64,000 nt of DNA from Xanthobacter autotrophicus Py2. GTDB lineage: Bacteria > Pseudomonadota > Alphaproteobacteria > Rhizobiales > Xanthobacteraceae. The position numbers and the translations under genes were made by a program. Positions 15,948-26,557 of this stretch are shown here, in pieces. Each line of letters opens with the position of its first letter. Position 1 is the stretch's first letter. The notes below the pieces were generated by a model. It did no database searches. It worked only from the letters and a program-made list of their open reading frames with translations, and had not been told where the DNA came from. The stretch is taken from contig CP000781.1 of assembly GCA_000017645.1 (NCBI GenBank), positions 4,575,501 to 4,639,500 of the forward strand, given 5' to 3'.

Positions 15948-17252
15948 ATGCTCGGTTTGCTGGGACAGGCGACCAAGGGTTTCGGGGCGCTCGCCGCCGC
16001 CGCCGCCATCGTCGGTACGATGGGAATGGGCGTGGCGAAGGCGCAGGAGACCATCAAAGTCGGCATCCTGCATTCATTGTCGGGCACCATGGCCATCAGC
16101 GAGACTACGCTGAAGGACGCGATGCTCATGCTCATCGAAGAGCAGAACAAGAAGGGCGGCATCCTGGGCAAGAAGCTCGAGGCCGTCGTGGTGGATCCCG
16201 CTTCCAACTGGCCGCTGTTCGCCGAAAAGGCGCGCGAGCTGATCACCAAGGACAAGGTCGCTGCCGTGTTCGGCTGCTGGACCTCGGTCAGCCGCAAGTC
16301 GGTGCTGCCGGTGTTCAAGGAACTCAACAACATCCTCTTCTACCCGGTGCAGTATGAGGGCGAGGAGAGCGAGCGCAACGTCTTCTATACCGGTGCTGCT
16401 CCGAACCAGCAGGCCATTCCTGCGGTTGACTACCTCGCCAACGAGGAGAAGGTGGAACGCTGGGTGCTCGCGGGCACCGACTATGTCTATCCCCGCACCA
16501 CCAACAAGATCCTGGAAGCCTACCTGAAGTCCCGCGGCGTGAAGGCCGAGGACATCATGATCAACTACACGCCGTTCGGTCATTCCGACTGGCAGACCAT
16601 CGTGTCCGATATCAAGAAGTTCGGCTCGGCGGGCAAGAAGACGGCAGTAGTATCCACCATCAACGGTGACGCCAACGTGCCGTTCTACAAGGAACTGTCC
16701 AACCAGGGCATCAGCGCCAAGGACATTCCGGTCGTCGCCTTCTCGGTGGGCGAGGAAGAGCTGGCGGGCATCGACACCAAGCCGCTCGCCGGTCACCTCG
16801 CGGCATGGAACTACTTCATGTCCATCGACACGCCGGAGAACAAGGAGTTCATCGCCAAGTGGCACGCCTTCACCAAGGATCCCAAGCGCGTCACCAATGA
16901 TCCCATGGAGGCCCACTATATCGGCTTCAACATGTGGGTGAAGGCGGTGGAGAAGGCCGGCACGACCGACCAGGACAAGGTCATCGCCGCGCTGCCGGGC
17001 ATCAAGCAGGCCAACCTTACCGGCGGCGTCTCGGAGATGCTTCCCAACCACCACATCACCAAGCCCGTCTTCATCGGTGAGATCGAAGGCAACGGCCAGT
17101 TCGACGTGGTGTGGAAGACCAAGGACCTCATCCCCGGCGAAGCCTGGTCGCGCTACCTCGAAGGCTCCAAGAGCCTGGTGGCCGATTGGGTGAAGCTGAA
17201 CTGCGGTAACTTCGACACCGTCAAGAACGTCTGCCTCTCGGCGGCCAAGTAA
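15948..17252 (+). CDS. urtA: Urea ABC transporter, substrate-binding protein
   Basis: A 434-residue periplasmic binding protein with signal peptide ('GALAAAAAIVGTMGMGVAKA', cleavage before QETIKV). The mature start 'IKVGILHSLSGTMAISET' and 'GGILGKKLEAVVVDPASNWP' are typical of UrtA within the branched-chain amino-acid/amide type of binding proteins; 'CWTSVSRKSVLPVFKELNNI' and 'YPVQYEGEESERN' are UrtA-specific. It captures urea for UrtBC. The start has the ribosome site AGGGGAGAG. First gene of urtABCDE, transcribed from the sigma-54 promoter. Confidence 0.97.
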   Translation: MLGLLGQATKGFGALAAAAAIVGTMGMGVAKAQETIKVGILHSLSGTMAISETTLKDAMLMLIEEQNKKGGILGKKLEAVVVDPASNWPLFAEKARELITKDKVAAVFGCWTSVSRKSVLPVFKELNNILFYPVQYEGEESERNVFYTGAAPNQQAIPAVDYLANEEKVERWVLAGTDYVYPRTTNKILEAYLKSRGVKAEDIMINYTPFGHSDWQTIVSDIKKFGSAGKKTAVVSTINGDANVPFYKELSNQGISAKDIPVVAFSVGEEELAGIDTKPLAGHLAAWNYFMSIDTPENKEFIAKWHAFTKDPKRVTNDPMEAHYIGFNMWVKAVEKAGTTDQDKVIAALPGIKQANLTGGVSEMLPNHHITKPVFIGEIEGNGQFDVVWKTKDLIPGEAWSRYLEGSKSLVADWVKLNCGNFDTVKNVCLSAAK

Positions 17253-17345
17253 GCGCATCCGCGTGAGCTTTGCGTCCGGGCGGGCGTGGATTTTTTGAAC
17301 ATTTTGATCTCGAACGCCTCTCGTACCGTCCCGTAAGGGGCGCTC

Positions 17346-17375
17346 CTCCCTCTCCCCGGCAACGGGGAGGGGGAG
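17346..17375. other. Stable hairpin between urtA and urtB
   Basis: CTCCCTCTCCCCG and CGGGGAGGGGGAG form a 13-bp stem with one G-T pair and a GCAA tetraloop, in the 183-base gap between urtA and urtB. There is no T-run. Such hairpins after a binding-protein gene commonly stabilise its mRNA, giving more binding protein than permease; that role here is inference. Confidence 0.6.
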
Positions 17376-17435
17376 CCTCGCTCTTCCCGTCGCGAGCTGC
17401 CGGCACCGCCCGGCTGCGCTGGAGCGGATACCTTC

Positions 17436-19073
17436 ATGATGCGCCCTCCCGTTCCGCCGGCCCTCGCGCGGATCCTCGCGCTTCCCCTTCTCGCCCTTCT
17501 TCTGGCTGTCCTCCTCCCCGCCTGCGCGGTGCGCGCGCAGGCACAGGCCGATATTTCGGCCATCGTCGCGAAATTCGCGAACGACAGCTATTCGGATACG
17601 ACCGACGCGCTGGTTGAGCTTTCGGCCACCGGCAGCGCCCAGGCCGCCGCCGTGGTGGAGGCGCTCGGTGCCGGCCGGCTGATGTTCGATCCGGCCACCA
17701 AGGCGGTCTATATCCGCACCCCCGCCGGCATGGCCGATGCTGCCACCGGCACCATCGTCGCCAATGCGCCGACCAACCTCTCCGTGGTGCGCGCCAACAA
17801 CCGGGTGCGCCGCGCCATCGATGCGGCTTCCGGCGCGCTCTCGCTGCTCAATCCCGATCCGGTCCGCCGCGCCGAGGCTGCAGCCGCCGTCTTCAAGTCG
17901 CGCGATGCCGCTGCGCTGGCGACGGTGGAGGCCGCCATCGCCAAGGAGACGGTGGGAAGCGTGAAGGATGCGCTGGAGCAGGCCCGCGCCGCCATTCTCG
18001 TCGGCAAGTCCGAGGTGCCCGAGGCGGTGCGGCTCCTCGCCATCCAGAAGATCACCGCCCGCGGCGACCAGGAGGCCATCAGCCTGCTGCGCAGCCTGCC
18101 GGCGGACGCCCCCGCCAGCCTCAAGGCCGCGGCCGAGGCCGGCATCGCGAAGGTGGAGCAGAATCTCAAGTTCTGGGCCGTGGCGCAGAATGTCTGGTAC
18201 GGCCTGTCGCTGGGCTCGGTGCTGCTTTTGGCGGCCATCGGGCTGGCCATCACCTTCGGTGTCATGGGCGTCATCAACATGGCCCACGGCGAGATGGTGA
18301 TGCTGGGTGCCTACACCACTTTCGTGGTGCAGGACTTCATCCGCCATTCGGCGCCCGGCCTGTTCGACTGGTCGCTGGCCATCGCCCTGCCGCTGGCCTT
18401 CCTGTTCACCGGCCTCGTGGGCATCCTCATCGAGCGCACGGTGATCCGCTTCCTCTACGGCCGGCCGCTGGAAACCCTGCTCGCCACCTGGGGTGTCTCG
18501 CTCATCCTCCAGCAGGCGGTGCGGTCCGTGTTCGGCCCCACCAACCAGGAGGTGGGGGCACCATCCTGGATGTCGGGCGCGTTCCAGGTGGGCCAGCTCT
18601 CCATCACCTATAACCGCCTGTGGATCATCGTCTTCGCCCTGCTGGTGTTCTTCGCTCTGCTGCTGGTGCTGAAGCGCACGCCCCTCGGCCTCTATGTGCG
18701 CGCGGTGACGCAGAACCGGCGCATGGCGGCGGCCATGGGCATCCGCACCGGGCGCATCGACGCGCTCACCTTCGGCCTCGGCTCCGGCATCGCCGGCATC
18801 GCGGGCGTGGCGCTCTCGCAGATCGACAATGTGAGCCCCAACCTCGGGCAGGGCTACATCATCGACAGCTTCATGGTGGTGGTGTTCGGCGGGGTCGGGA
18901 ACCTCTGGGGCACGCTGGTGGGCGCCTTCACGCTGGGTATCGCCAACAAGCTGCTGGAGCCCTTCGCCGGCGCGGTGCTGGGCAAGATCCTGCTGCTCGT
19001 CTTCATCATCCTGTTCATCCAGAAGCGCCCGCGCGGCCTGTTCGCGCTCAAGGGCCGGGCGGTGGAATCGTGA
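17436..19073 (+). CDS. urtB: Urea ABC transporter, permease UrtB
   Basis: A 545-residue protein. An N-terminal signal-like segment ('LALPLLALLLAVLLPACAV') is followed by about 200 residues of exported, helical Ala-rich sequence (HEAT-like in appearance). From about residue 250 comes a LivH-type permease with eight or more membrane segments ('VMGVINMAHGEMVMLGAYTT', 'GVGNLWGTLVGAFTLGIANK'). The long N-terminal extension is usual for UrtB. With UrtC it forms the urea channel in the inner membrane. Its stop overlaps the GTG of urtC. Start chosen at 17436, the first ATG that keeps the signal segment. Confidence 0.95.
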   Translation: MMRPPVPPALARILALPLLALLLAVLLPACAVRAQAQADISAIVAKFANDSYSDTTDALVELSATGSAQAAAVVEALGAGRLMFDPATKAVYIRTPAGMADAATGTIVANAPTNLSVVRANNRVRRAIDAASGALSLLNPDPVRRAEAAAAVFKSRDAAALATVEAAIAKETVGSVKDALEQARAAILVGKSEVPEAVRLLAIQKITARGDQEAISLLRSLPADAPASLKAAAEAGIAKVEQNLKFWAVAQNVWYGLSLGSVLLLAAIGLAITFGVMGVINMAHGEMVMLGAYTTFVVQDFIRHSAPGLFDWSLAIALPLAFLFTGLVGILIERTVIRFLYGRPLETLLATWGVSLILQQAVRSVFGPTNQEVGAPSWMSGAFQVGQLSITYNRLWIIVFALLVFFALLLVLKRTPLGLYVRAVTQNRRMAAAMGIRTGRIDALTFGLGSGIAGIAGVALSQIDNVSPNLGQGYIIDSFMVVVFGGVGNLWGTLVGAFTLGIANKLLEPFAGAVLGKILLLVFIILFIQKRPRGLFALKGRAVES

Positions 19074-20197
19074 AACAGTCCGGCATCATCGACCGCACCG
19101 GCGGCATCTTCCTTCTCGTCATGCTGGCGGTGGCGGTGCTGGTGCCCGCCTCCAACCTGCTGCTCCCGGCCGGCCATCCGCTGCATGTGCCGGATTACAT
19201 GATCCCGCTGCTCGGCAAGTACCTCACCTATGCCCTGCTCGCCGTAGCGGTGGATCTGGTGTGGGGCTATTGCGGCGTGCTCTCGCTGGGCCACGGCGCC
19301 TTCTTCGCGCTGGGCGGCTACGCCATGGGCATGTACCTGATGCGCCAGATCGGCCCGCGCGGCGTCTATGGCAATCCGGTGCTGCCCGATTTCATGGTGT
19401 TCCTGAACTACAAGGAACTGCCGTGGTTCTGGCATGGCTTCGACATGTTCCCCTTCGCCATGCTGATGGTCGTTCTGGTGCCGGGGGCGCTGGCCTTCGT
19501 GTTCGGCTGGTTCGCCTTCCGCTCGCGGGTGACGGGCGTGTACCTCTCCATCATCACCCAGGCCATGACGTTCGCGCTCATGCTCGCGTTCTTTCGCAAC
19601 GACATGGGCTTCGGCGGCAATAACGGCCTCACCGATTTCAAGGATATCCTGGGCTTTCCCATCTCGGCGCCGTCCACGCGGCTCACCTTGTTCGTGGCGT
19701 CGGCGGTGGCGCTGGCTGCGGGCTATCTGATCTGCCGGGCGCTGGTCACCTCAAAGTACGGCAAGGTGCTGGTGGCGGTGCGCGACGCGGAAAGCCGTAC
19801 GCGCTTCCTCGGCTACCGGGTGCAGAACTACAAGCTTCTCGCCTGGGTGCTCTCCGCCATGCTGGCGGGTGTCGCCGGTGCGCTCTACGTGCCGCAGGTG
19901 GGCATCATCAATCCGTCGGAATTTGCCCCGGCCCAGTCCATCGAGATGGTGATCTGGGTGGCGGTGGGCGGGCGCGGCACGCTGGTGGGGGCGGCGCTGG
20001 GCGCGGTCATCGTCAATGCGGGCAAGACCTGGTTCACCGGCGTGCTGCCGGAGGCCTGGCTGTTTGCGCTGGGCGCGCTGTTCGTGCTGGTCACCCTGTT
20101 CCTGCCCCGGGGCGTGCTGGGCCTTGCCTCCAGCATTTCCGAACGCTGGAAGGCGCGGCGGCCCGCTGCGACGCCCACCCCCGAGCCGGCGGAGTGA
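19070..20197 (+). CDS. urtC: Urea ABC transporter, permease UrtC
   Basis: A 375-residue LivM-type permease with about ten hydrophobic segments. It starts at a GTG (19070) that overlaps the urtB stop as GTGA, giving 'MKQSGIIDRTGGIFLLVMLA'. Family motifs: 'DLVWGYCGVLSLGHGAFFAL', 'FRNDMGFGGNNGLTDFK' (UrtC-specific region) and 'ESRTRFLGYRVQNYKL', the coupling-helix segment that contacts the ATPases. It pairs with UrtB. The frame is open upstream to 18620 but that is the shadow of urtB. Confidence 0.95.
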   Translation: MKQSGIIDRTGGIFLLVMLAVAVLVPASNLLLPAGHPLHVPDYMIPLLGKYLTYALLAVAVDLVWGYCGVLSLGHGAFFALGGYAMGMYLMRQIGPRGVYGNPVLPDFMVFLNYKELPWFWHGFDMFPFAMLMVVLVPGALAFVFGWFAFRSRVTGVYLSIITQAMTFALMLAFFRNDMGFGGNNGLTDFKDILGFPISAPSTRLTLFVASAVALAAGYLICRALVTSKYGKVLVAVRDAESRTRFLGYRVQNYKLLAWVLSAMLAGVAGALYVPQVGIINPSEFAPAQSIEMVIWVAVGGRGTLVGAALGAVIVNAGKTWFTGVLPEAWLFALGALFVLVTLFLPRGVLGLASSISERWKARRPAATPTPEPAE

Positions 20198-20202
20198 GCG
20201 CC

Positions 20203-21063
<861 letters not shown>

Positions 21064-21067
21064 GGGC

Positions 21068-21763
21068 ATGCTGAAGGTTGAGAACCTCGACCTCTATTAC
21101 GGCGCCGCCCACACCCTGAAGAAGGTGTCGGTGGAAGCCCATGCGGGCAAGGTCACCTGCGTGCTCGGCCGCAATGGCGTGGGCAAGACCTCGCTGTTGC
21201 GCGCAATCGTCGGGCAGCGACCCATCGCCGGCGGCTCCATCATGCTGGACGGCAAGGAGATTTCGCGGATGCCGACGCCGGATCGCGCCGGGCTCGGCAT
21301 CGGCTTCGTGCCGCAGGGTCGGGAGGTGTTCCCACTGCTGTCCGTGAAGGAGAATCTGGAAACCGGATTCGCTCGCCTCGCCCGCAAGGACAAATACGTG
21401 CCGGACGAGGTGTTCGAGCTGTTCCCGGTGCTCAATTCCATGCTGCGCCGGCGCGGCGGCGATCTTTCCGGCGGGCAGCAGCAACAGCTCGCCATAGGCC
21501 GCGCGCTGGTGACGCGCCCGCGCCTGCTGGTGCTGGACGAGCCGACGGAAGGCATCCAGCCCTCGATCATCAAGGATATCGGGCGCGCAATTTCCTACCT
21601 GCGTGACAAGGGCGACATGGCCATCGTACTGGTGGAGCAGTATTTCGAGTTCGCCCGCGACCTTGCCGACAGCTTCATCCTGATGGATCGCGGCGAGGTG
21701 GTGGCGAGCGGGGACAGGAGCGGGCTCGATGGTGACGACGTCCGCCGCCTCATGGCGATCTGA
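21068..21763 (+). CDS. urtE: Urea ABC transporter, ATPase UrtE
   Basis: A 231-residue ABC ATPase of the LivF type. Walker A 'LGRNGVGKTSLLRA', Q-loop 'GFVPQGREVFPLLSVKENL', signature 'DLSGGQQQQLAIGRAL', Walker B 'PRLLVLDEPTEGIQPS', switch 'VLVEQYFEFARDLAD'. 'RNGVGKT' and 'EGIQPSII' are UrtE hallmarks. It begins four bases after urtD with GGGGAGG upstream, and its last 35 bases overlap the start of ureD in another frame, tying urea import and urease assembly in one transcript. Confidence 0.96.
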   Translation: MLKVENLDLYYGAAHTLKKVSVEAHAGKVTCVLGRNGVGKTSLLRAIVGQRPIAGGSIMLDGKEISRMPTPDRAGLGIGFVPQGREVFPLLSVKENLETGFARLARKDKYVPDEVFELFPVLNSMLRRRGGDLSGGQQQQLAIGRALVTRPRLLVLDEPTEGIQPSIIKDIGRAISYLRDKGDMAIVLVEQYFEFARDLADSFILMDRGEVVASGDRSGLDGDDVRRLMAI

Positions 21764-22601
21764 TCCGGCGGATCCATCCGTCGCATCCGCCCGGGAACGC
21801 GCGCTGCGCCAGCGCAGCGAGGGCCGGGTGCGCATCACGGCGTCGGCTTTCGGGGGCGTGACGCGCCTGACCGACCTCGCCGAGGGCGGCGCCCTGCGCG
21901 CCCGTCTGCCGCGCGGCGGGCCGGGGCTGGAAGCAGTCATCGTCAACACCGCCGGTGGGGTGGCCTGTGGTGATGTCTTTTCCATCGAGGCCAAGGCGGG
22001 GCCGGGCGCCCATCTGACGGTGGCGACTCCTGCCGCCGAGAAGGTCTATCGCTCGGACGGGCTGTGCGCGGATATCCAGGTGCGGCTTGTCGCGGAGGCC
22101 GGCGCGCGGCTCGATTGGCTGCCGCAGGAAACCATCCTGTTCGACCGCGCCCGCCTCAGGCGCCGCTACGAGATCGACCTGTCCGCCACCGCCTCCTTCC
22201 TTTCCTTCGAGGCGCTGATGCTGGGTCGCCTTGCCCACGGCGACGCCATGGGGGAGGGGCATCTGGAGGATCACTGGCGCCTCCGCCGCGACGGCGCCCT
22301 CATTTTCGCCGACGCCTTGCGTCTCGCCGGCCCGATGGGCGCGCTTCTCGCCCGGCCGGCGGTGGCCGGCGGGAATCGGGCGCTGGCGACGCTGCTTTAT
22401 GTGGCGCCCGATGCCGAGGCCCGGCTGGAGGAGGCCCGCGCGCTGCTCGACGCCGCCCGCTGCGAAGCTGGCGCCAGCGCGTGGAACGGGCTTCTGTGCG
22501 TGCGCCTGCTCGCGCCTGACATCGAAACGTTGCGTCGGGATGCGACCTCGTTTCTCATGGCGTTCAGAAACGCCCCGCTGCCCCGCGTATGGGCCACCTG
22601 A
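21729..22601 (+). CDS. ureD: Urease accessory protein UreD
   Basis: A 290-residue UreD/UreH protein, the scaffold that binds apo-urease and, with UreF and UreG, delivers nickel. Typical motifs: '[16 protein letters not shown]', '[12 protein letters not shown]', '[20 protein letters not shown]' and '[11 protein letters not shown]'. The ATG at 21729 has AGGAG upstream and lies 35 bases inside urtE; a later start would lose conserved sequence only from about residue 35, so the exact N-terminus is not fixed. Followed after 22 bases by the fused ureAB gene. Confidence 0.93.
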   Translation: MVTTSAASWRSDPADPSVASARERALRQRSEGRVRITASAFGGVTRLTDLAEGGALRARLPRGGPGLEAVIVNTAGGVACGDVFSIEAKAGPGAHLTVATPAAEKVYRSDGLCADIQVRLVAEAGARLDWLPQETILFDRARLRRRYEIDLSATASFLSFEALMLGRLAHGDAMGEGHLEDHWRLRRDGALIFADALRLAGPMGALLARPAVAGGNRALATLLYVAPDAEARLEEARALLDAARCEAGASAWNGLLCVRLLAPDIETLRRDATSFLMAFRNAPLPRVWAT

Positions 22602-22623
22602 CGTTCGCTTCAAGGAGATTGCC

Positions 22624-23244
22624 GTGCTGCTGACGCCGCGCGAGAAGGACAAGCTCTTCATCGCCATGGCCGCCGAGGTGGCCCGCAAGCGCCTCGCCCG
22701 GGGCGTGAAGCTGAACCATCCGGAAGCCGTTGCCCTCATCACCGACTTCGTGGTGGAAGGCGCCCGCGACGGCAGGACCGTCGCCGAGCTGATGGAGCTG
22801 GGCGCCCGCGTCATCACAGCCGACCAGGTGATGGACGGCATCTCCGAGATGATCCACGACATCCAGGTGGAAGCCACCTTCCCGGACGGCACCAAGCTGG
22901 TCACCGTGCACCACCCCATTCGCGGCGCGCCCTCCCAAACGGTGCCCGGCGAGCTGGTGCCGCAGGAGGGCGACATCCACTTCAACGAAGGCGCCGAGCG
23001 GGTGCGCCTCACGGTGTCCAACACCGGCGACCGGCCGATCCAGGTGGGCAGCCACTACCATTTCTACGAGACCAACCCGGCGCTGGCCTTCGAGCGGGAG
23101 CAGGCCCGCGGCATGCGCCTCGACATCGCCCCCGGCACGGCGGTGCGCTTCGAGCCCGGCGCCTCGCGGGAGGTGACGCTGGTGCCGTTCGGCGGCAAGC
23201 GCGAGGTGTTCGGCTTCCGTGGCGCGGTGCAGGGCAAGTTGTAA
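22624..23244 (+). CDS. ureA: Urease gamma-beta fusion subunit
   Basis: A single frame of 206 residues joins two urease subunits that are usually separate. Residues 1-100 are gamma (UreA: '[20 protein letters not shown]', '[14 protein letters not shown]', '[18 protein letters not shown]'). Residues about 107-206 are beta (UreB: '[16 protein letters not shown]', '[19 protein letters not shown]', '[15 protein letters not shown]'). The linker is short, with no stop or frameshift. The start is GTG at 22624, with AAGGAGA six bases upstream, restoring the universal 'LLTPREKDK' N-terminus. Such fusions are known, for example Helicobacter UreA. It packs with UreC in the urease oligomer. Confidence 0.93.
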   Translation: MLLTPREKDKLFIAMAAEVARKRLARGVKLNHPEAVALITDFVVEGARDGRTVAELMELGARVITADQVMDGISEMIHDIQVEATFPDGTKLVTVHHPIRGAPSQTVPGELVPQEGDIHFNEGAERVRLTVSNTGDRPIQVGSHYHFYETNPALAFEREQARGMRLDIAPGTAVRFEPGASREVTLVPFGGKREVFGFRGAVQGKL

Positions 23245-23337
23245 GCGCGCGAAGGTGTGAGCGCCCCTTGCCGGCTCCGCTCGCTCGTTTCCGCCCGCCC
23301 GTTTCTGCCGGTATGATTTCCTGAAGGCGATTGCCCC

Positions 23338-25050
23338 ATGTCCTCCTCCAAGATGCCCCGCGCCGCCTATGCCCACATGTTCGGCCCCACCGTGGGCGAC
23401 AAGGTGCGGCTTGCCGATACGCAGCTCTTCATCGAGATCGAGAAGGATTTCACCATCCATGGCGAGGAGGTGAAGTTCGGCGGCGGCAAGGTCATCCGCG
23501 ACGGCATGGGCCAGTCGCAGGTGGCGAACGCCGACGGGGCGGTGGACACCGTCATCACCAATGCGGTGGTGCTGGACCACTGGGGTGTGGTGAAGGCCGA
23601 CGTGGGCCTCAAGAACGGCCGCATCGTCCGCCTCGGCAAGGCCGGCAATCCCGATGTGCAGAACGGGGTGGACATCATCATCGGCCCCGGCACCGAGGTG
23701 ATCGCGGGGGAGGGCAAGATCCTCACCGCCGGCGGCTTCGACAGCCATATCCATTTCATCTGCCCGCAGCAGATCGAGGAGGCGCTGGCCTCCGGCGTCA
23801 CCACCATGCTGGGCGGCGGCACGGGACCTGCCACCGGCACCTTCGCCACCACTTGCACGCCGGGGCCGTGGCACATCGCCCGCATGATCGAGGCGGCCGA
23901 TTCCTTCCCCGTGAACCTCGCCTTCGCCGGCAAGGGCAACGCCTCGCTGCCCGCCGCGCTGGAAGAGATGGTGCTGGCCGGCGCCTGCGCCCTGAAGCTC
24001 CACGAGGACTGGGGCACCACGCCCTCGGCCATCGATTGCTGCCTCTCGGTGGCGGATGCGCTGGACGTGCAGGTGATGATCCACACCGACACGCTCAACG
24101 AGAGCGGCTTCGTGGAGGACACCATCGCCGCCTTCAAGGGCCGCACCATCCACGCCTTCCACACCGAAGGGGCGGGCGGCGGGCATGCGCCGGACATCAT
24201 CAAGGTGGCGGGGCTGGCGAACGTGCTGCCCTCCTCCACCAATCCGACCCGGCCCTATACCCGCAACACCATCGACGAGCATCTGGACATGCTCATGGTG
24301 TGCCACCACCTCGACCCGGAGATCGCCGAGGACCTCGCCTTCGCCGAGAGCCGCATCCGCAAGGAGACCATCGCGGCGGAGGACATCCTCCACGACCTCG
24401 GCGCGCTCTCCATGATGAGCTCGGACAGTCAGGCCATGGGCCGGGTGGGCGAGGTGATCATCCGCACCTGGCAGACAGCGGACAAGATGAAGCGTCAGCG
24501 CGGCAAGCTGCCTGGCGAGCGCGACAGCGACAACCTGCGGGCGCGGCGCTACATCGCCAAATACACCATCAACCCCGCCATCGCCCACGGCATGTCGCGC
24601 CATATCGGCTCGGTGGAGGCCGGCAAGCTCGCCGACCTTGTGCTGTGGACGCCGGCCTTCTTCGGGGTGAAGCCGGATCTGGTCATCAAGGGCGGCGCCA
24701 TCGCCATGGCGCAGATGGGCGATCCCAACGCCTCCATTCCCACACCGCAGCCGGTGCATTACCGGCCCATGTTCGGCGCCTACGGGCGGGCGCTGACCCA
24801 CACCTCGCTCACCTTCGTCTCGAAATCGGCGATCGAGGACGGGCTCGCCTCCCGCCTCGGCATCCAGAAGGAACTGGTGGCGGTGGAGAACACGCGCTCC
24901 GGCATCTCCAAGAAGAGCATGATCAACAATGACGCCACCCCGGTGATCGAGGTGGACCCGGAAACCTACGACGTGCGCGCCGACGGCGAGCTGCTGGTGT
25001 GCGAGCCGGCCGAGGTGCTGCCCATGGCCCAGCGCTATTTCCTGTTCTGA
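23338..25050 (+). CDS. ureC: Urease alpha (catalytic) subunit
   Basis: A 570-residue amidohydrolase that splits urea to ammonia and carbamate at a dinickel site. All key elements are visible: nickel ligands 'DSHIHFI', the carbamylated lysine in '[14 protein letters not shown]', histidines in '[10 protein letters not shown]' and '[13 protein letters not shown]', the flap '[10 protein letters not shown]' with its conserved Cys-His, and the aspartate in '[11 protein letters not shown]'. Length is normal. Starts 93 bases after ureAB. Unusually, the next gene is dps rather than ureE. Confidence 0.98.
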   Translation: MSSSKMPRAAYAHMFGPTVGDKVRLADTQLFIEIEKDFTIHGEEVKFGGGKVIRDGMGQSQVANADGAVDTVITNAVVLDHWGVVKADVGLKNGRIVRLGKAGNPDVQNGVDIIIGPGTEVIAGEGKILTAGGFDSHIHFICPQQIEEALASGVTTMLGGGTGPATGTFATTCTPGPWHIARMIEAADSFPVNLAFAGKGNASLPAALEEMVLAGACALKLHEDWGTTPSAIDCCLSVADALDVQVMIHTDTLNESGFVEDTIAAFKGRTIHAFHTEGAGGGHAPDIIKVAGLANVLPSSTNPTRPYTRNTIDEHLDMLMVCHHLDPEIAEDLAFAESRIRKETIAAEDILHDLGALSMMSSDSQAMGRVGEVIIRTWQTADKMKRQRGKLPGERDSDNLRARRYIAKYTINPAIAHGMSRHIGSVEAGKLADLVLWTPAFFGVKPDLVIKGGAIAMAQMGDPNASIPTPQPVHYRPMFGAYGRALTHTSLTFVSKSAIEDGLASRLGIQKELVAVENTRSGISKKSMINNDATPVIEVDPETYDVRADGELLVCEPAEVLPMAQRYFLF

Positions 25051-25146
25051 CGAGAGGCGAGAAAGAATTCGCGCGCGGCGGAACCTATGCCATGGCTGGT
25101 AGCTTCTAGCGGGTGTTGCAACTCTTTTTGATTGAGGAGCCACCCC

Positions 25147-25704
25147 ATGTCGAATGTGCGTACATTGTCCAAGAAGTCGGCCAAGGTTTCCACCGTAGCC
25201 AAGACAGCGGCCCTCGCCACACCCACCGATCTCGACAGTGCCAAGGCGCAGAAGGTGGCGGACGCCATCAATCGCGTGCTGGCGGACACATTCGTGCTGT
25301 ATCTGAAGACCAAGAATTTCCACTGGCACGTCAGCGGCAAGCATTTCCGCGACTATCACCTGCTGCTGGACGAGCAGGCCGCCGCCATCTACGCCACGGT
25401 CGATCCGTTGGCCGAGCGCGTGCGCAAGATCGGCTGCCAGACGGTGCATTCCTATGCCGAGATCCTGAAGCTCAGCGCTCTGAAGGAGAACGAGGCGGCC
25501 TATGTGGCGCCGCAGGACATGTTCGCGGAGCTGATCGCCGACAACAAGGCAGCCATCGCATCCATGCGCGAGGCCCACGGCATCTGCGACGAGGCGGACG
25601 ACATTGCCACCGCCAGCCTGCTGGAAGAATATGTGGACGAGGCCGAAAAGCGCCTGTGGTTCCTGTTCGAGACCAACCAGAATCGGCAGGACAGCGCCAC
25701 CTGA
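25147..25704 (+). CDS. dps: Dps-family ferritin-like protein
   Basis: A 185-residue four-helix Dps protein from the ATG at 25147 (GAGGAG upstream). The ferroxidase region is intact: '[20 protein letters not shown]' followed by '[20 protein letters not shown]', giving the His, Asp and Glu ligands at the dimer interface. The basic, Lys/Ser/Thr-rich N-terminal tail (residues 1-30) resembles tails that bind DNA in other Dps proteins. It oxidises and stores iron with peroxide and protects DNA. It lies inside the urease cluster, 96 bases after ureC and 64 before ureE, same strand. It may have its own promoter in the AT-richer gap. Confidence 0.92.
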   Translation: MSNVRTLSKKSAKVSTVAKTAALATPTDLDSAKAQKVADAINRVLADTFVLYLKTKNFHWHVSGKHFRDYHLLLDEQAAAIYATVDPLAERVRKIGCQTVHSYAEILKLSALKENEAAYVAPQDMFAELIADNKAAIASMREAHGICDEADDIATASLLEEYVDEAEKRLWFLFETNQNRQDSAT

Positions 25705-25768
25705 GCGCACAAGGTCCGCTCCCGACATGGGGGCGGGCGGCGTTCGGGGGCGGTTCCGGAGTGAAGTC

Positions 25769-26557
25769 ATGATCCGCGCCACCGTCGTCGTCCGCCGTCC
25801 CGCCGTCCGCGCGGAGAAGGTGGCCGACGAGATCACCCTCGACCACCACGCCCGCCATCGTCGCCGCTTCGCCCTGACGGCGGACGGCGGCACCGCCTTC
25901 CTGCTCGATCTCGACAAGGCGACGGTGCTCGACGACGGCGACGCCGTGAAGCTGGAGGACGGCCGCCTCATCCGCATCAAGGCCGCGCCCGAGGACCTGG
26001 TGGAGGTCACCACCGCCAATCCGCTGCGCCTGATGAAAGTGGCGTGGCACCTGGGCAACCGCCACGTGCCCACTGAGATCACCGAGAGCGCGGTCTATTT
26101 CGTGGACGACCACGTGCTCACCGAGATGGTGCGTGGCCTCGGCGCCGGCGTCGCCAAGGTGACGCGCCCGTTCCGCCCCGAGAAGGGCGCCTATGAGGCC
26201 GCCGAGGCCCATGGCGGCCACGGGCATGAGGATCATGGCCACCATGATCACGGCGATCATGAGCACGGGCACGCCGAGGCGCACGTGCACGGGCCGGGCT
26301 GCGGGCACGATCACGCCCATGATGATCATGCCCATCACGATCATTCCCATGGCGCCGACCCGCACGGCAGATCCCACGCCGCCCACGGAGAGCCGGGCCA
26401 TGTCCATGGTCCCGGCTGCGGCCACGATCACAACCACAACCATGATCATCATGGCCATGCCCACGCCGCTCATGACGCGCCCGGCCACGTTCACGGCCAG
26501 GACTGCGGTCATGATCATGCTCACGACCATGGCCATTCCGGCCACAAGCATGGCTGA
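25769..26557 (+). CDS. ureE: Urease nickel metallochaperone UreE with long His-rich tail
   Basis: A 262-residue UreE. Residues 1-145 are the usual two-domain chaperone ('[20 protein letters not shown]' at the N-domain and '[13 protein letters not shown]' with the dimer-interface nickel histidine). Residues about 147-262 are an unusually long tail of His, Asp, Gly and Ala with three tandem copies of a unit beginning [11 protein letters not shown] (third copy [11 protein letters not shown]). Each unit carries one Cys. The tail should store several nickel ions before delivery to UreG. Start 25769 has GGAG upstream. The stop overlaps ureF by 8 bases. Confidence 0.94.
   Translation: MIRATVVVRRPAVRAEKVADEITLDHHARHRRRFALTADGGTAFLLDLDKATVLDDGDAVKLEDGRLIRIKAAPEDLVEVTTANPLRLMKVAWHLGNRHVPTEITESAVYFVDDHVLTEMVRGLGAGVAKVTRPFRPEKGAYEAAEAHGGHGHEDHGHHDHGDHEHGHAEAHVHGPGCGHDHAHDDHAHHDHSHGADPHGRSHAAHGEPGHVHGPGCGHDHNHNHDHHGHAHAAHDAPGHVHGQDCGHDHAHDHGHSGHKHG

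Noticed and set aside
16074..18347. Long minus-strand frame opposite urtA and urtB
   Set aside because: Shadow frame with unrealistic His/Gly/Arg composition; the plus-strand genes are unmistakable.
22564..26082. An open frame of more than 1100 codons on the minus strand across ureD to ureE
   Set aside because: Antisense shadow of the urease genes in high-GC DNA: His/Arg/Gly-rich, no domain, opposite to strongly conserved genes.
26193..26549. Met/Thr/Ile-rich reading of the ureE tail region as an N-terminal part of UreF
   Set aside because: It is the frame-shifted shadow of the His-rich ureE repeats; UreF starts at 26550 with a normal overlap.
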